Assembly (NCBI RefSeq): GCF_000425445.1 | Contig: NZ_KE384377.1 | Span: forward strand, 676,070 to 740,069 | Origin: Flavobacterium denitrificans DSM 15936 | Lineage (GTDB): Bacteria > Bacteroidota > Bacteroidia > Flavobacteriales > Flavobacteriaceae | Reading direction: 5' to 3' | DNA: 64,000 nt | Shown: piece by piece, positions 44,623 through 53,603 of the stretch | Numbering within the stretch: the stretch's first letter is position 1 | How the letters are laid out: each line of letters opens with the position of its first letter | Position numbers and translations under genes: made by a program | Notes under the pieces: model-generated | Told to the model about the DNA's origin: nothing | Seen by the model: the letters and a program-made list of their open reading frames with translations, nothing else | Databases searched by the model: none

Positions 44623-45903
44623 TTATTTCTCAACTATCATAGTGACGCCTTGCCCGCCAGCGGCGCAAATTGATATAAAACCTTTTCCTGAACCTTTTTC
44701 GTTCAATAATTTAGCCATAACGCCAATAATTCGGCCTCCAGTTGCAGCAAAAGGATGTGCGGCTGCCAAACTGCTTCCTTTTACATTTAATTTTTCTCTG
44801 TCAATTGCTCCAAGCGTTTTATTTAAGCCAATTTCAGCGCTTAATTCTGGGCTTTCCCAAATTTTTAAAGTTGCTAAAGTCTGTGCGGCAAAAGCTTCGT
44901 GAATTTCATAATAATCAAAATCCTGAAGATTTAAACCTGCTTTTTCCAGCATTCTTGAAGCAGCAAATAAAGGCGCTAAAAGTAGATTTTGTTGTTTTTT
45001 AACATATTCAATTGCAGCGATTTCTGCGAAAGTGATATAAGCCAAAATTGGGAGTCCTTGCTCTTTTGCCCATTCTTCACTGGCTAAAAGAATGCAAGAA
45101 GCGCCGTCTGTCAAAGGTGTTGAGTTTCCTGCTGTCAATGTTCCGTTTGTTTTGTCAAATGCAGGTTTTAATTTGGCTAGTTTTTCAATTGTGCTGTCTC
45201 TTCTTAAATTATTGTCCTTTTCAAGTCCGTTGAAAGGCGTAATCATATCATCAAAAAAGCCTTCATCATATGCTTTTGCCATTTTTAAATGACTATTTAA
45301 TGCAAATTGATCTTGATCTTCTCTCGATATTTTATAATATTTTGCCGTAATTTCAGTATGCCCGCCCATGGAAAGTCCGGTTTGTGATTCTTCGTTTTGA
45401 GGAACCAACGGCGCTAAATCTTTTGGACGAATTTTTAGAAAACTTTTGATTCTTCCGCCCAATGATTTGGCTTGTCGTGCTTCTAATAAAATTTTTCTCA
45501 AATTTTCACTTACCGACATTGGAATATCACTGATGGAATCAACACCGCCTGCAATTCCACAATCAATTTGGCCAAGCGCAATTTTGTTGGCAATATAAAC
45601 AGCGCTTTCAATTCCGGTATCGCAAGCTTGTTGTAAATCGCAAGCAGGAGTTGCCGGATTGAGCGACGTTTTCATTACGCATTCTCGAATTAGATTGTTG
45701 TCATAGGAATGTTTAACCACCGCACCGCCAGCTACTTCTCCCAATAATTTTCCTTTCAAATGATATTTATCGATAAGTCCGTTTAAGGCTGCGGTCATCA
45801 TATCTTGATTTCCAACATTCGAATAAGCCGTATTTGCTCGTGCAAACGGAATTCGGTTATAGCCTAAAATGGCAACTTTTCTAATTGTTGAGGGATTGTT
45901 CAT
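44623..45903 (-). CDS. Acetyl-CoA C-acyltransferase (thiolase, FadI-like)
   Basis: 426 residues. The acyl-accepting Cys94 is in DLQQACDTGIES. The C-terminal motifs are YYEIHEAFAAQTL, AAHPFAATGGRI (catalytic His) and ICAAGGQGVTMIVE (second Cys). The longer form, with an insertion around KSLGGRIKSFLKIRPKDLAP, fits the FadI branch that works on acyl-CoAs in beta-oxidation. Single gene: upstream is a 334-bp spacer with repeats and the oppositely placed end of the hybrid regulator. Confidence 0.93.
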   Translation of the reverse strand: MNNPSTIRKVAILGYNRIPFARANTAYSNVGNQDMMTAALNGLIDKYHLKGKLLGEVAGGAVVKHSYDNNLIRECVMKTSLNPATPACDLQQACDTGIESAVYIANKIALGQIDCGIAGGVDSISDIPMSVSENLRKILLEARQAKSLGGRIKSFLKIRPKDLAPLVPQNEESQTGLSMGGHTEITAKYYKISREDQDQFALNSHLKMAKAYDEGFFDDMITPFNGLEKDNNLRRDSTIEKLAKLKPAFDKTNGTLTAGNSTPLTDGASCILLASEEWAKEQGLPILAYITFAEIAAIEYVKKQQNLLLAPLFAASRMLEKAGLNLQDFDYYEIHEAFAAQTLATLKIWESPELSAEIGLNKTLGAIDREKLNVKGSSLAAAHPFAATGGRIIGVMAKLLNEKGSGKGFISICAAGGQGVTMIVEK

Positions 45904-46237
45904 GTCTGGATTTTGTTTTATTAAAGATAAGAAGATTTTTTATTGCCACAGATTAAACAGATTAAAATGATTTTTTAAACATATAGGACATAGATTTTTA
46001 ATTGATTTTAAACCGTTTAAATCATTAAAAAGTTTCATACAGAAAAGATATTCGTTGCGTAGACGCACAGCAGTGCGTCTCTAAAGTATAAAATGAGGAT
46101 AATTACATATCAAAACAAAGTATATCGTAGAGACGCACTGCTGTGCGTCTACGAAACGTATAACACGAGCGCATTTTGAAAAAGGATTTACACAAACCAA
46201 TAATTATCTAATTGACAAATTGCCACATTATCTAATT
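45904..46237. other. Repeat-rich intergenic region (334 bp) before the polysaccharide locus
   Basis: Contains cagattaaacagattaaaat units at 45950-45970, the 26-bp inverted repeat 46058-46153 and a taattgacaaattgccacat unit near 46208. It must hold the thiolase promoter and the end of the regulator transcript. No gene seen. Confidence 0.6.
46058..46153. repeat. 26-bp perfect inverted repeat, each arm itself a hairpin
   Basis: Arms 46058-46083 and 46128-46153 are exact reverse complements. Each contains gacgcac...gtgcgtc, a 7-bp stem with a 4-base loop. The spacer is 44 bp. Confidence 0.9.
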
Positions 46238-49200
46238 TTACTTATTCATCGCAATATAATCAGACGGCGACATGGAGAAATGTTTTTGAAAATTTCTTCC
46301 AAAGCTTGTTTGCGATTTATAACCTACCATTTCGGCGATTTCGTACATTTTGTAATTTTCGTTTAAAAGCAATTCGGCAGCACGTTTTAAGCGTACAATA
46401 TTGATCAGCTCATTCGGACTCAAATTAGATAAATCTTTGATTTTTCGGTACAAAGTAGAGCGGCTCATATTCATTATTTCGGCTAATGATTCTACGCTTA
46501 AATCAGGATCGGTGATGTTTCTTAAAATTTCGTCGTCTAGCTTTTTCAGGAATTTTTCATCTGTTTTGTTATGTGCAATACTTTTAATGTGCGATAGAGG
46601 AGAACTTGCATAATAATTCATAATCTGCTTTCGATTTTCAATCAAATTATTGGCTTGAACTTTCAAATAGTCCATTGAAAAAGGTTTTGCTATATAAGCA
46701 TCTGCACCAACTTCCAGGCCGTCAATTTGCGATTTCAGTGAGTTTTTTGCCGTCAATAAAATAACAGGAATATGACTCGTTTCGAGATTGGTTTTAATCT
46801 CTTTACACATCGTTATTCCGTCCATAACAGGCATAGAAACATCGCTGATTACAAGCTGAATGTTTTGGTTATGAATTACTTTTAAGGCATCTTCTCCATT
46901 TTCTGCCTTTAGAATACTATAGGTAGAAGCCAATTCAGAAGTTACAAAACTTAAAAGATCCAGATTGTCTTCAACAACTAAAATCTGTGGTTTTTCTAGT
47001 TTTGTTTCCAATTCTGTTTTTTCAGTTTCAGATTGATTTAATTCCTTTTCGCTATCGGTATAAAGCATGAATTCTTCTTCCTGATGCAAAGGAACGGTCA
47101 ATTCAAAAATGTTTAATTTTTGATCAGCAATCAACTGCAGATTTCCATTATGAAGTTGCGAGAGCGAATGCGCCAGTGAAAGCCCAATTCCGGTTCCCGA
47201 AGTATTATCCATATTGTCCACTCTGAAAAATGGCTCAAAAATCTTGTCTTTTAGCTGAAACGGAATCAAATTGCCGTCATTTTTCACTACTAAAGTCAAT
47301 TTTTTGTCGTCTCTATAAAGTGTCAGCGAAACTTTTTCTTTTGAATATTTAATCGCATTGCTGATCAAATTGCTCAATATTTTTTTAAAAGCTTCTTTGT
47401 CAACAAAGGCAAAAATGTCTTTTTCGCCTAATTCTAATTCAAAATCAATTCCTCGTTCTTCAATTAAAGGTGTAAATCGCAAATGCAAATTTCTGACAAT
47501 GGATGAAATATTGGCTTCTACAAAAGTCAACTTCAATCCTCCAATTTCTGATTTTCTGAAATCCAATAATTCATTCACTAATTTTAATAATCTTGAAGTG
47601 TTTTTCTTCATTATCGACAGATTCTGAGGAACTTCTGTAGATTGGTATTCCATTGCTAAAAGCTTTTCTAACGGTCCTTTAATCAACGTTAAAGGCGTTC
47701 TGATTTCGTGTGCAACATTGGTAAAAAAATCAATTTTAGCCTGATAGATTTCTTTTTCTTTTTCATCGTTCAGATGTTTTATTTTACGGTTATTCTTAAT
47801 TTGTGTCAGATTTTGAGAATAGCGAATGATGTAGTAAAATGAACCGCAAATCAACAGAAAATAGAAAAAATACGCATAAGAACTCGCCCAAAAAGGAGGA
47901 AGAATCACAATTTTCAACTCTACTTCTTTGCTCCAAACTCCAAAGCTATTCAGTGATTTGACTTTGAAAACATAATCGCCAGGCGCCAGTTCTGTAAAGA
48001 AAACTTTATTATTTCTGCCTAAATAAACCCAATCATTATTGACGTTTTCCAATTTGTACCAATATTCGGTAAGTTCTGGCGCAGTGTAGTTTAAAGAAGC
48101 AAATTCAAGATTGAATGACGATTGGTCGTTGTTTAATTCTAATTCATCCAAATGCGAAATAGATTGTTTTATAGGCGAATCAGATTCGTTTGCGTCAATA
48201 TCCTTATTGTTGATTTGTAGATTGGTGATAAAAATGGAAGGCGTGTATTTGTTTTTGATGAAATTTTTCGGGTTGAAACTGATCAATCCGTTTAAATTTC
48301 CAAAATACATATCGCCATTGGCATCTTTAAAAGCCGAACTATAATTAAATTGATCACTCAATAATCCATTTGCAGTCGTATAAATTTTAATGCTTTTGTG
48401 ATCTTGGCCAAATTTCATCAAACCTTTAGAAGTGGTCATCCATAAATTGTGTGCATCATCTTCTAAAATTGAATACACAACATTGCTTGGAAGTCCGTTT
48501 TTTGTGGTGAATTTGGTAAATGTTCGTGTTTTTTTGTCAAATAAATTCAGTCCATTTTCAGTTGCAAACCACAGATTTTTATGACTGTCTTCGAAAATAG
48601 AATTGATAGTATTGTTGCTGATGCCTCGAGCATTTTTATAATCATATATAAAGACTTCTTTTTTATGTGTTTTTGAATTGTAAAAGAAAAGTCCATCTCG
48701 ATAACTTCCCGCCCAAAAATTTCCGTCACTGTCTTCTTTGAAATTCGTATAATGTGTTGTTTCGGGAAATGTTTTTAAAATTTCAAAATTGTCATGCTGT
48801 TCATTATAAGAATAAAGTCCCATTGTGGTAATGACAATCAATTCATTTTTTTTTGTTTCGGCAAAAGAAAAAATGAAATTACTGTGCAAGCCCGTAGAAG
48901 GATCATTTGAACTATAATGTTTGATAACCGCTCCAGAATTTCGATCGAGAACATCCAAACCATGCTCAAAAGTTCCCACCCAGATTTTGTTTTTTCGAGG
49001 CATCAAAGCGTGAATATTGTAATAGGAAACACTATTTCTGCTTCCATTTGGTAAATACGCTGTGAATAGCTGTGTTTTTGGATTAAAACGATTCAAACCA
49101 GCATCTTCAGTTCCAATCCATAAATCGCCATAATCATCTTTGTGAATCTCTCTAACTGCGCTTCCGCTGATGGAATTTTGGCCTTTTTGCGGAAAATATT

Positions 49201-50188
49201 TTTTGAACTGTGTATATTGTTTTTGATGGTAATTAATACCGCCAAAATAAGTTCCAATCCAGATTCCGTTTTCTTTGTCAATCGTAATTGAGTAGGCTGC
49301 ATTATCTGAAATCGCATACGGGTCGTTGTAGTTTTTACGAAGATTGACATTCTTTTTCGTTCTAAAATCATAAATATAAACGCCAGATTCGCTGGCAATC
49401 CACAATTCATTATTTCCTCGTTTTCTGAATTGACGAACAAAAACAGGTTCTTTCGAAGAAAATTCCAAAGTTGTTGTCGTTTTGTTTTTTCGGTCATAAA
49501 CCAAAACGCCGTGATCTTGTGTGCCAATCAGAATGGTATTTTTATCAAAAGCATAAATTGCTGTAATTCTAAAATTTGCTTTATTCCCTGGCGGATTTAA
49601 AGCGATATTTTCGAACGAAAGACTTTCCTCAGAATAATGGTATAATTTATTTAAAGAAGAAGCCCAGATTTCGCCGTTTTCATCTTTTGAAATTGAGGTA
49701 GTTATGAAAAACTTATTAGGATTGAAGGTTTTGGTTTCTTTATTAGAAGGTGAGTATTTGTAGAGAATATTTCCCGAAACAAACCAGATATTTCCCTTTT
49801 TATCGTGATTGATGTCGTTAATTCTGTCGTTTATGGCTTCGTTCAAAACCGTAAACTGATCTGTTTTCTTACTGTATTGGTACAAACCTTTATCAGTTCC
49901 TACCCAAATAATGCCGTTAAAAGCGTGAATGGACTGGATATAATTACTCCCAAGACTACGAATTGGGTCAGATTGGCTTCGATATGTCTTAAAACGATAT
50001 CCGTCAAATCTGTTCAAGCCATCTTTTGTGCCAAACCACATAAAACCATCTTCGTCTTGTGTCGAAGCAATAACCGTATTATTTGAAAGTCCTTCTTCAA
50101 CCCTAAAATGCTTAAAATAATATTCTTGAGCCTGAATAAAATTTATTGAAAAAAGGAATAAAAACTTAAAAAGAAAGAATTTACGCAT
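46238..50188 (-). CDS. Hybrid two-component system regulator (HTCS) of the polysaccharide locus
   Basis: 1316 residues. A signal peptide is followed by a long periplasmic sensor of two-component propeller repeats (many GxIWVGTxxGLxxY-type strands, such as GIIWVGTDKGLYQYS), then a Y_Y_Y domain near 715-780 and a membrane helix (about 785-805). The cytoplasmic part has HisKA with His827 (NVAHEIRTPLTLIKG), HATPase (NLISNAIKYS, GTGIGLSLAHSL), a receiver with Asp1116 (ISDVSMPVMDG) and an AraC-type double helix-turn-helix (MSRSTLYRKIKDLSNLSPNE, YEIAEMVGYKSQTSFGRNF). Such proteins sense a glycan fragment in the periplasm and bind DNA to switch on the adjacent Sus-type genes, which start 391 bp away on the other strand. 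Confidence 0.96.
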   Translation of the reverse strand: MRKFFLFKFLFLFSINFIQAQEYYFKHFRVEEGLSNNTVIASTQDEDGFMWFGTKDGLNRFDGYRFKTYRSQSDPIRSLGSNYIQSIHAFNGIIWVGTDKGLYQYSKKTDQFTVLNEAINDRINDINHDKKGNIWFVSGNILYKYSPSNKETKTFNPNKFFITTSISKDENGEIWASSLNKLYHYSEESLSFENIALNPPGNKANFRITAIYAFDKNTILIGTQDHGVLVYDRKNKTTTTLEFSSKEPVFVRQFRKRGNNELWIASESGVYIYDFRTKKNVNLRKNYNDPYAISDNAAYSITIDKENGIWIGTYFGGINYHQKQYTQFKKYFPQKGQNSISGSAVREIHKDDYGDLWIGTEDAGLNRFNPKTQLFTAYLPNGSRNSVSYYNIHALMPRKNKIWVGTFEHGLDVLDRNSGAVIKHYSSNDPSTGLHSNFIFSFAETKKNELIVITTMGLYSYNEQHDNFEILKTFPETTHYTNFKEDSDGNFWAGSYRDGLFFYNSKTHKKEVFIYDYKNARGISNNTINSIFEDSHKNLWFATENGLNLFDKKTRTFTKFTTKNGLPSNVVYSILEDDAHNLWMTTSKGLMKFGQDHKSIKIYTTANGLLSDQFNYSSAFKDANGDMYFGNLNGLISFNPKNFIKNKYTPSIFITNLQINNKDIDANESDSPIKQSISHLDELELNNDQSSFNLEFASLNYTAPELTEYWYKLENVNNDWVYLGRNNKVFFTELAPGDYVFKVKSLNSFGVWSKEVELKIVILPPFWASSYAYFFYFLLICGSFYYIIRYSQNLTQIKNNRKIKHLNDEKEKEIYQAKIDFFTNVAHEIRTPLTLIKGPLEKLLAMEYQSTEVPQNLSIMKKNTSRLLKLVNELLDFRKSEIGGLKLTFVEANISSIVRNLHLRFTPLIEERGIDFELELGEKDIFAFVDKEAFKKILSNLISNAIKYSKEKVSLTLYRDDKKLTLVVKNDGNLIPFQLKDKIFEPFFRVDNMDNTSGTGIGLSLAHSLSQLHNGNLQLIADQKLNIFELTVPLHQEEEFMLYTDSEKELNQSETEKTELETKLEKPQILVVEDNLDLLSFVTSELASTYSILKAENGEDALKVIHNQNIQLVISDVSMPVMDGITMCKEIKTNLETSHIPVILLTAKNSLKSQIDGLEVGADAYIAKPFSMDYLKVQANNLIENRKQIMNYYASSPLSHIKSIAHNKTDEKFLKKLDDEILRNITDPDLSVESLAEIMNMSRSTLYRKIKDLSNLSPNELINIVRLKRAAELLLNENYKMYEIAEMVGYKSQTSFGRNFQKHFSMSPSDYIAMNK

Positions 50189-50579
50189 TGTTGTGTTTTT
50201 TTATAAAAAAAATAATCTTCTTCAAATCGTGTCAATATTCTACCAAATGTTGCAAGCCTCGTATTTTTTGACCTTTTTTCTACAATTTGAATCATTTGAG
50301 AGAGATATTGACACAAATGAAGCATTTTATTTTGAATTAAAATCATCTACTTTGAATTTTCAAATAAATCATATTGATAATTTTTAGGAGGAAAAAATAT
50401 ACTATCAATAATTATTTATTTAAAAAAGAGAACCAAATACAATTTTGAAACCAAATGAACACATTATTACTAAAGAGCAAGATCGATTGCCTTTTTGCTC
50501 GAATCAGAGATGATTAAAATTCGAATTATTTAATTGTAAAACCAACCAAGAAATGAAAACTATCTAAAATGAAAAATCA
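50189..50579. promoter_or_regulatory. Divergent control region between HTCS and susC (391 bp)
   Basis: Must hold both promoters. Visible features: an inverted 10-bp element (50229-50238 / 50305-50314), a direct repeat AACCAAAT at 50431-50438 and 50449-50456 (18 bp apart), and a small hairpin gagcaa...ttgctc near 50475-50502. A ggaggaaa stretch near 50387-50394 resembles a ribosome site but no gene follows. No TANNTTTG match was found, which suits an activator-dependent promoter. Confidence 0.5.
50229..50314. promoter_or_regulatory. Candidate regulator operator: inverted GTGTCAATAT pair
   Basis: gtgtcaatat at 50229-50238 and its exact complement atattgacac at 50305-50314. Outside the 10-mers both copies continue with CT-rich sequence and then CAAATG, so about 22 bp are related. 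It lies 41-126 bp upstream of the HTCS start. Confidence 0.35.
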
Positions 50580-53500
50580 ATGAAAACAAAGTTCACTCAA
50601 ATTTTAAAGCAGAGATATTACCTCTTGTTTTTCTTTAGTTTATTATTACAGCAGACCTATGCGCAACAAATTTCGATTTCAGGAAAAGTTGTGGCTGCAT
50701 CAGGTGAATCAATTCCGTTTGCAAATGTTGTAATCAAAGGCACAACAAATGGAGCAGTTACTGATTTTGATGGAAGCTACAAAATTAGCGCAAGTGGTAA
50801 CCAAACCTTAATTTTTAGCTCACAAGGCTACAAAACAACAGAAATTGCTATTAACAACCGAACTTCTATAAATGTCACTTTAGAAGAAGATGCAATGAAA
50901 TTAGACGAAATTGTCGTGGTAGGGTATGGATCACAACAGAAAAAAGACCTTACTGGAGCAGTTGCATTAGTTAAACCAGACGAAATTCAAAAAAGACAAA
51001 TCACAACAGTTGCAGACGGATTACAAGGTTTGGTAACTGGGGTAAAAGTTCGTGGTGGCGGACGTCCAGGACAAGAAGCTAGCGTTGAGATTCGTGGTTT
51101 AAAAAATCTTCAAAATACAAATCCGCTTTATGTTATCGACGGTTTAGTAACATCTGCAAATAGAGATTTTAATCCAAATGACATCGAAAGCATTCAGGTT
51201 TTAAAAGATGCATCGGCGGCGGCAATCTACGGCTCAAGAGCTGCAAATGGTGTAATCATTATTACTACGAAAAAAGGAAAAAAAGGACCACTTCAAGTTG
51301 AAGTTTCTGCAAAAACGAGTTTCCAAGTTATGCCTCGTTATGATTTAATGGGAACTGAAGAGTTTGCAAAATACAATAACATGGCATATGATAATGCTGG
51401 TTTCCAAAGACAAAATCTAAACATGGCCGTAAATACAGATTGGCAAGATGCTGTTTTCAAAACGGGAATGATGCAAGATTATAATGCAAGTTTTTCTGGA
51501 GGAAATGAAAACTCAACATTCTTTATGTCTGGAAATTATTTCGGAAACGAAGGAACTGTTGTTGGAACTGATTTCGACAGAATCTCTTTCCGTGTAAATT
51601 CAAGCGGTACAAAAGGAATTTTCAGTATTGGAGAAAACTTGGCGATCAGTAATTCAAAAACAGATGAAATGTCTGGAAATCCAATTATTGATGTGTACAG
51701 AATGACGCCAACAATTCCGTTGTATGATCCTGCAAATCCAGGTGGCTACGGTTACGGAAAACAAGGTGTTGCAGATACTTTTGGAACAAATCCTTTAGCA
51801 ATTGCTGATTTTGCAAATACAATGAATGAGAATTTCAGAATTAGAGGAAATATCTGGTCTGAATTAAAATTTGCGCCTTGGTTGAAATACCGTTTCAATT
51901 TTGGATATGAAACTAGTTTTGACTCTTATAAATTCATGAGAAAAGTTGGAAACTGGTCTTTAAATCAGCCAATAGATCAATCGTATACCGATCAGAACAA
52001 AGGAAGATCAGAAACGTTGTTGTTTGAGAATACGTTGACTTTCAAAAAAGCATTCGGAAAACATGATATTACATTCTTAGTTGGTCAAACGTATCAAAAA
52101 GACAACTACAACCAGATTTATGGAACAAAGAGAAATCTTCCAATGAATTCTGGAACAGGCGAATATTATGAAGTTTTAAATCAAGGAGATTCGCCAGTTG
52201 TTGGTGGTTTCATTAACGAAGCAGCTTTGGCTTCTTACTTAGGAAGATTAGAATACAATTATGATAATCGCTATTTGTTTAATGCGGTTTTAAGACGTGA
52301 CGGATCTTCAAGATTCAGCGATGCAAACAAGTGGGGTAATTTCCCTTCACTTTCTGCAGGATGGAGAGTTAGCAACGAATCGTTCTTCAAATCAGAATTC
52401 ATTAAAGATTTAAAATTAAGAGCAAGTTACGGAGAGTTAGGTTCTGGAAATATTGGAAATTATGAATACAAAAGCTTCGTAAACAATTTTGGACAAATCG
52501 TAATGGGTAACGAGCAAAAGTTATATCCATCTGCAACTCAAGTAAAATTATCAAACTCTGAATTGCGTTGGGAAAAATTAAAACAAACGAATTTTGGAGT
52601 AGATCTTGGCGTTTTAAATAATGATTTGCGTCTTACAGCCGATTATTTTATTGCGCGTACAGAAGATGTATTGTTTGGTTTCCCAATTTTAATGACTACA
52701 GGAAATGATGGCGGAAATCCGATTTCTAATGCTGCAACTGTTGAAAATAAAGGTTTTGAATTAGAATTGGCTTATAGCAAAAAAATCAATGAATTCTCAT
52801 TTAACGCTTCTGTGAATTTCACAAAAGTAAACAACAAACTGGTTACATTAGGTAACGGACAAAACGAAAACTTCTCTGGAAATACGGTTACAAGAGCGGG
52901 TATGCCAGTAGGAATGTGGTATGTTTTGGAAACGGATGGTTTGTTCCAGAATCAACAAGAAATAGACAATTACAAAACGGCTGACGGAAAAGTAATTATG
53001 CCGGGTGCAGTTCCTGGAGACATTCGTTTTAAAGACAATAATGGAGACGGACAAATTACAAACGAAGATAAAGCAGTTGTTGGAAGTCCGTGGCCAGAAT
53101 TTGAAATGGGATTAAATGCAGGTGCAGACTATAAAGGTTTTGATTTTTCTATGAACTGGATTGCTTCACACGGAGCAACTGTTTATGACGGATTTAGAAG
53201 CGTTGTAGATCGTTTTGACGACAATAGTAACTACAGAAAAGGAATTCAGCCTTGGACACCAGAAAATCCAAATACTGATTTTCCTAGAATTACAAAAGGT
53301 TCGACTTTAAACTCAAGAGGAGATAGTGACCGTTTCTTAGAAAGTGGCGATTTTATCAGATTGAAATACATCGGATTTGGATATACTATTCCGCAAAGTG
53401 TTTTAGCAAAATCTGGAATTACAAGAGCGAGATTAACACTTTCTGCACAAAACATTATCACAATTACGAAATACCAAGGATTGGATCCTGAGTTTACAAA

Positions 53501-53585
53501 CGGTAATATTTTTGAAAGAGGTGTTGATAACGGTGCTTTCCCGAATCTTAAGACATATTCTTTTGGTGTAGAGTTTAGCTTTTAA
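50580..53585 (+). CDS. SusC-like TonB-dependent glycan transporter
   Basis: 1001 residues. Signal peptide (YYLLFFFSLLLQQTYAQ), then a carboxypeptidase-like domain ISGKVVAASGESIPFANVVI, TonB box region LDEIVVVGYGSQQKKDLTGA, plug with IRGLKNLQNTNPLYVIDG and AAAIYGSRAANGVIIITTKK, and a 22-strand type barrel ending YSFGVEFSF. A calcium-type loop DNNGDGQITNEDK lies near 825. There is no STN domain, consistent with control by the HTCS and not by a FecR. It imports oligosaccharides captured by the SusD partner 19 bp downstream. Confidence 0.96.
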   Translation: MKTKFTQILKQRYYLLFFFSLLLQQTYAQQISISGKVVAASGESIPFANVVIKGTTNGAVTDFDGSYKISASGNQTLIFSSQGYKTTEIAINNRTSINVTLEEDAMKLDEIVVVGYGSQQKKDLTGAVALVKPDEIQKRQITTVADGLQGLVTGVKVRGGGRPGQEASVEIRGLKNLQNTNPLYVIDGLVTSANRDFNPNDIESIQVLKDASAAAIYGSRAANGVIIITTKKGKKGPLQVEVSAKTSFQVMPRYDLMGTEEFAKYNNMAYDNAGFQRQNLNMAVNTDWQDAVFKTGMMQDYNASFSGGNENSTFFMSGNYFGNEGTVVGTDFDRISFRVNSSGTKGIFSIGENLAISNSKTDEMSGNPIIDVYRMTPTIPLYDPANPGGYGYGKQGVADTFGTNPLAIADFANTMNENFRIRGNIWSELKFAPWLKYRFNFGYETSFDSYKFMRKVGNWSLNQPIDQSYTDQNKGRSETLLFENTLTFKKAFGKHDITFLVGQTYQKDNYNQIYGTKRNLPMNSGTGEYYEVLNQGDSPVVGGFINEAALASYLGRLEYNYDNRYLFNAVLRRDGSSRFSDANKWGNFPSLSAGWRVSNESFFKSEFIKDLKLRASYGELGSGNIGNYEYKSFVNNFGQIVMGNEQKLYPSATQVKLSNSELRWEKLKQTNFGVDLGVLNNDLRLTADYFIARTEDVLFGFPILMTTGNDGGNPISNAATVENKGFELELAYSKKINEFSFNASVNFTKVNNKLVTLGNGQNENFSGNTVTRAGMPVGMWYVLETDGLFQNQQEIDNYKTADGKVIMPGAVPGDIRFKDNNGDGQITNEDKAVVGSPWPEFEMGLNAGADYKGFDFSMNWIASHGATVYDGFRSVVDRFDDNSNYRKGIQPWTPENPNTDFPRITKGSTLNSRGDSDRFLESGDFIRLKYIGFGYTIPQSVLAKSGITRARLTLSAQNIITITKYQGLDPEFTNGNIFERGVDNGAFPNLKTYSFGVEFSF

Positions 53586-53603
53586 TTTAAAAAAAATAGC
53601 ATA

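Noticed and set aside
44579-44902. Possible sdhC-like membrane gene on the plus strand near sdhA
   Set aside because: It lies on the opposite strand, overlaps the thiolase gene and shows no quinone or heme-binding helix pattern.
50387-50400. Ribosome site aggaggaaa suggesting a small leader gene before susC
   Set aside because: No start codon with a meaningful open frame follows within reach.
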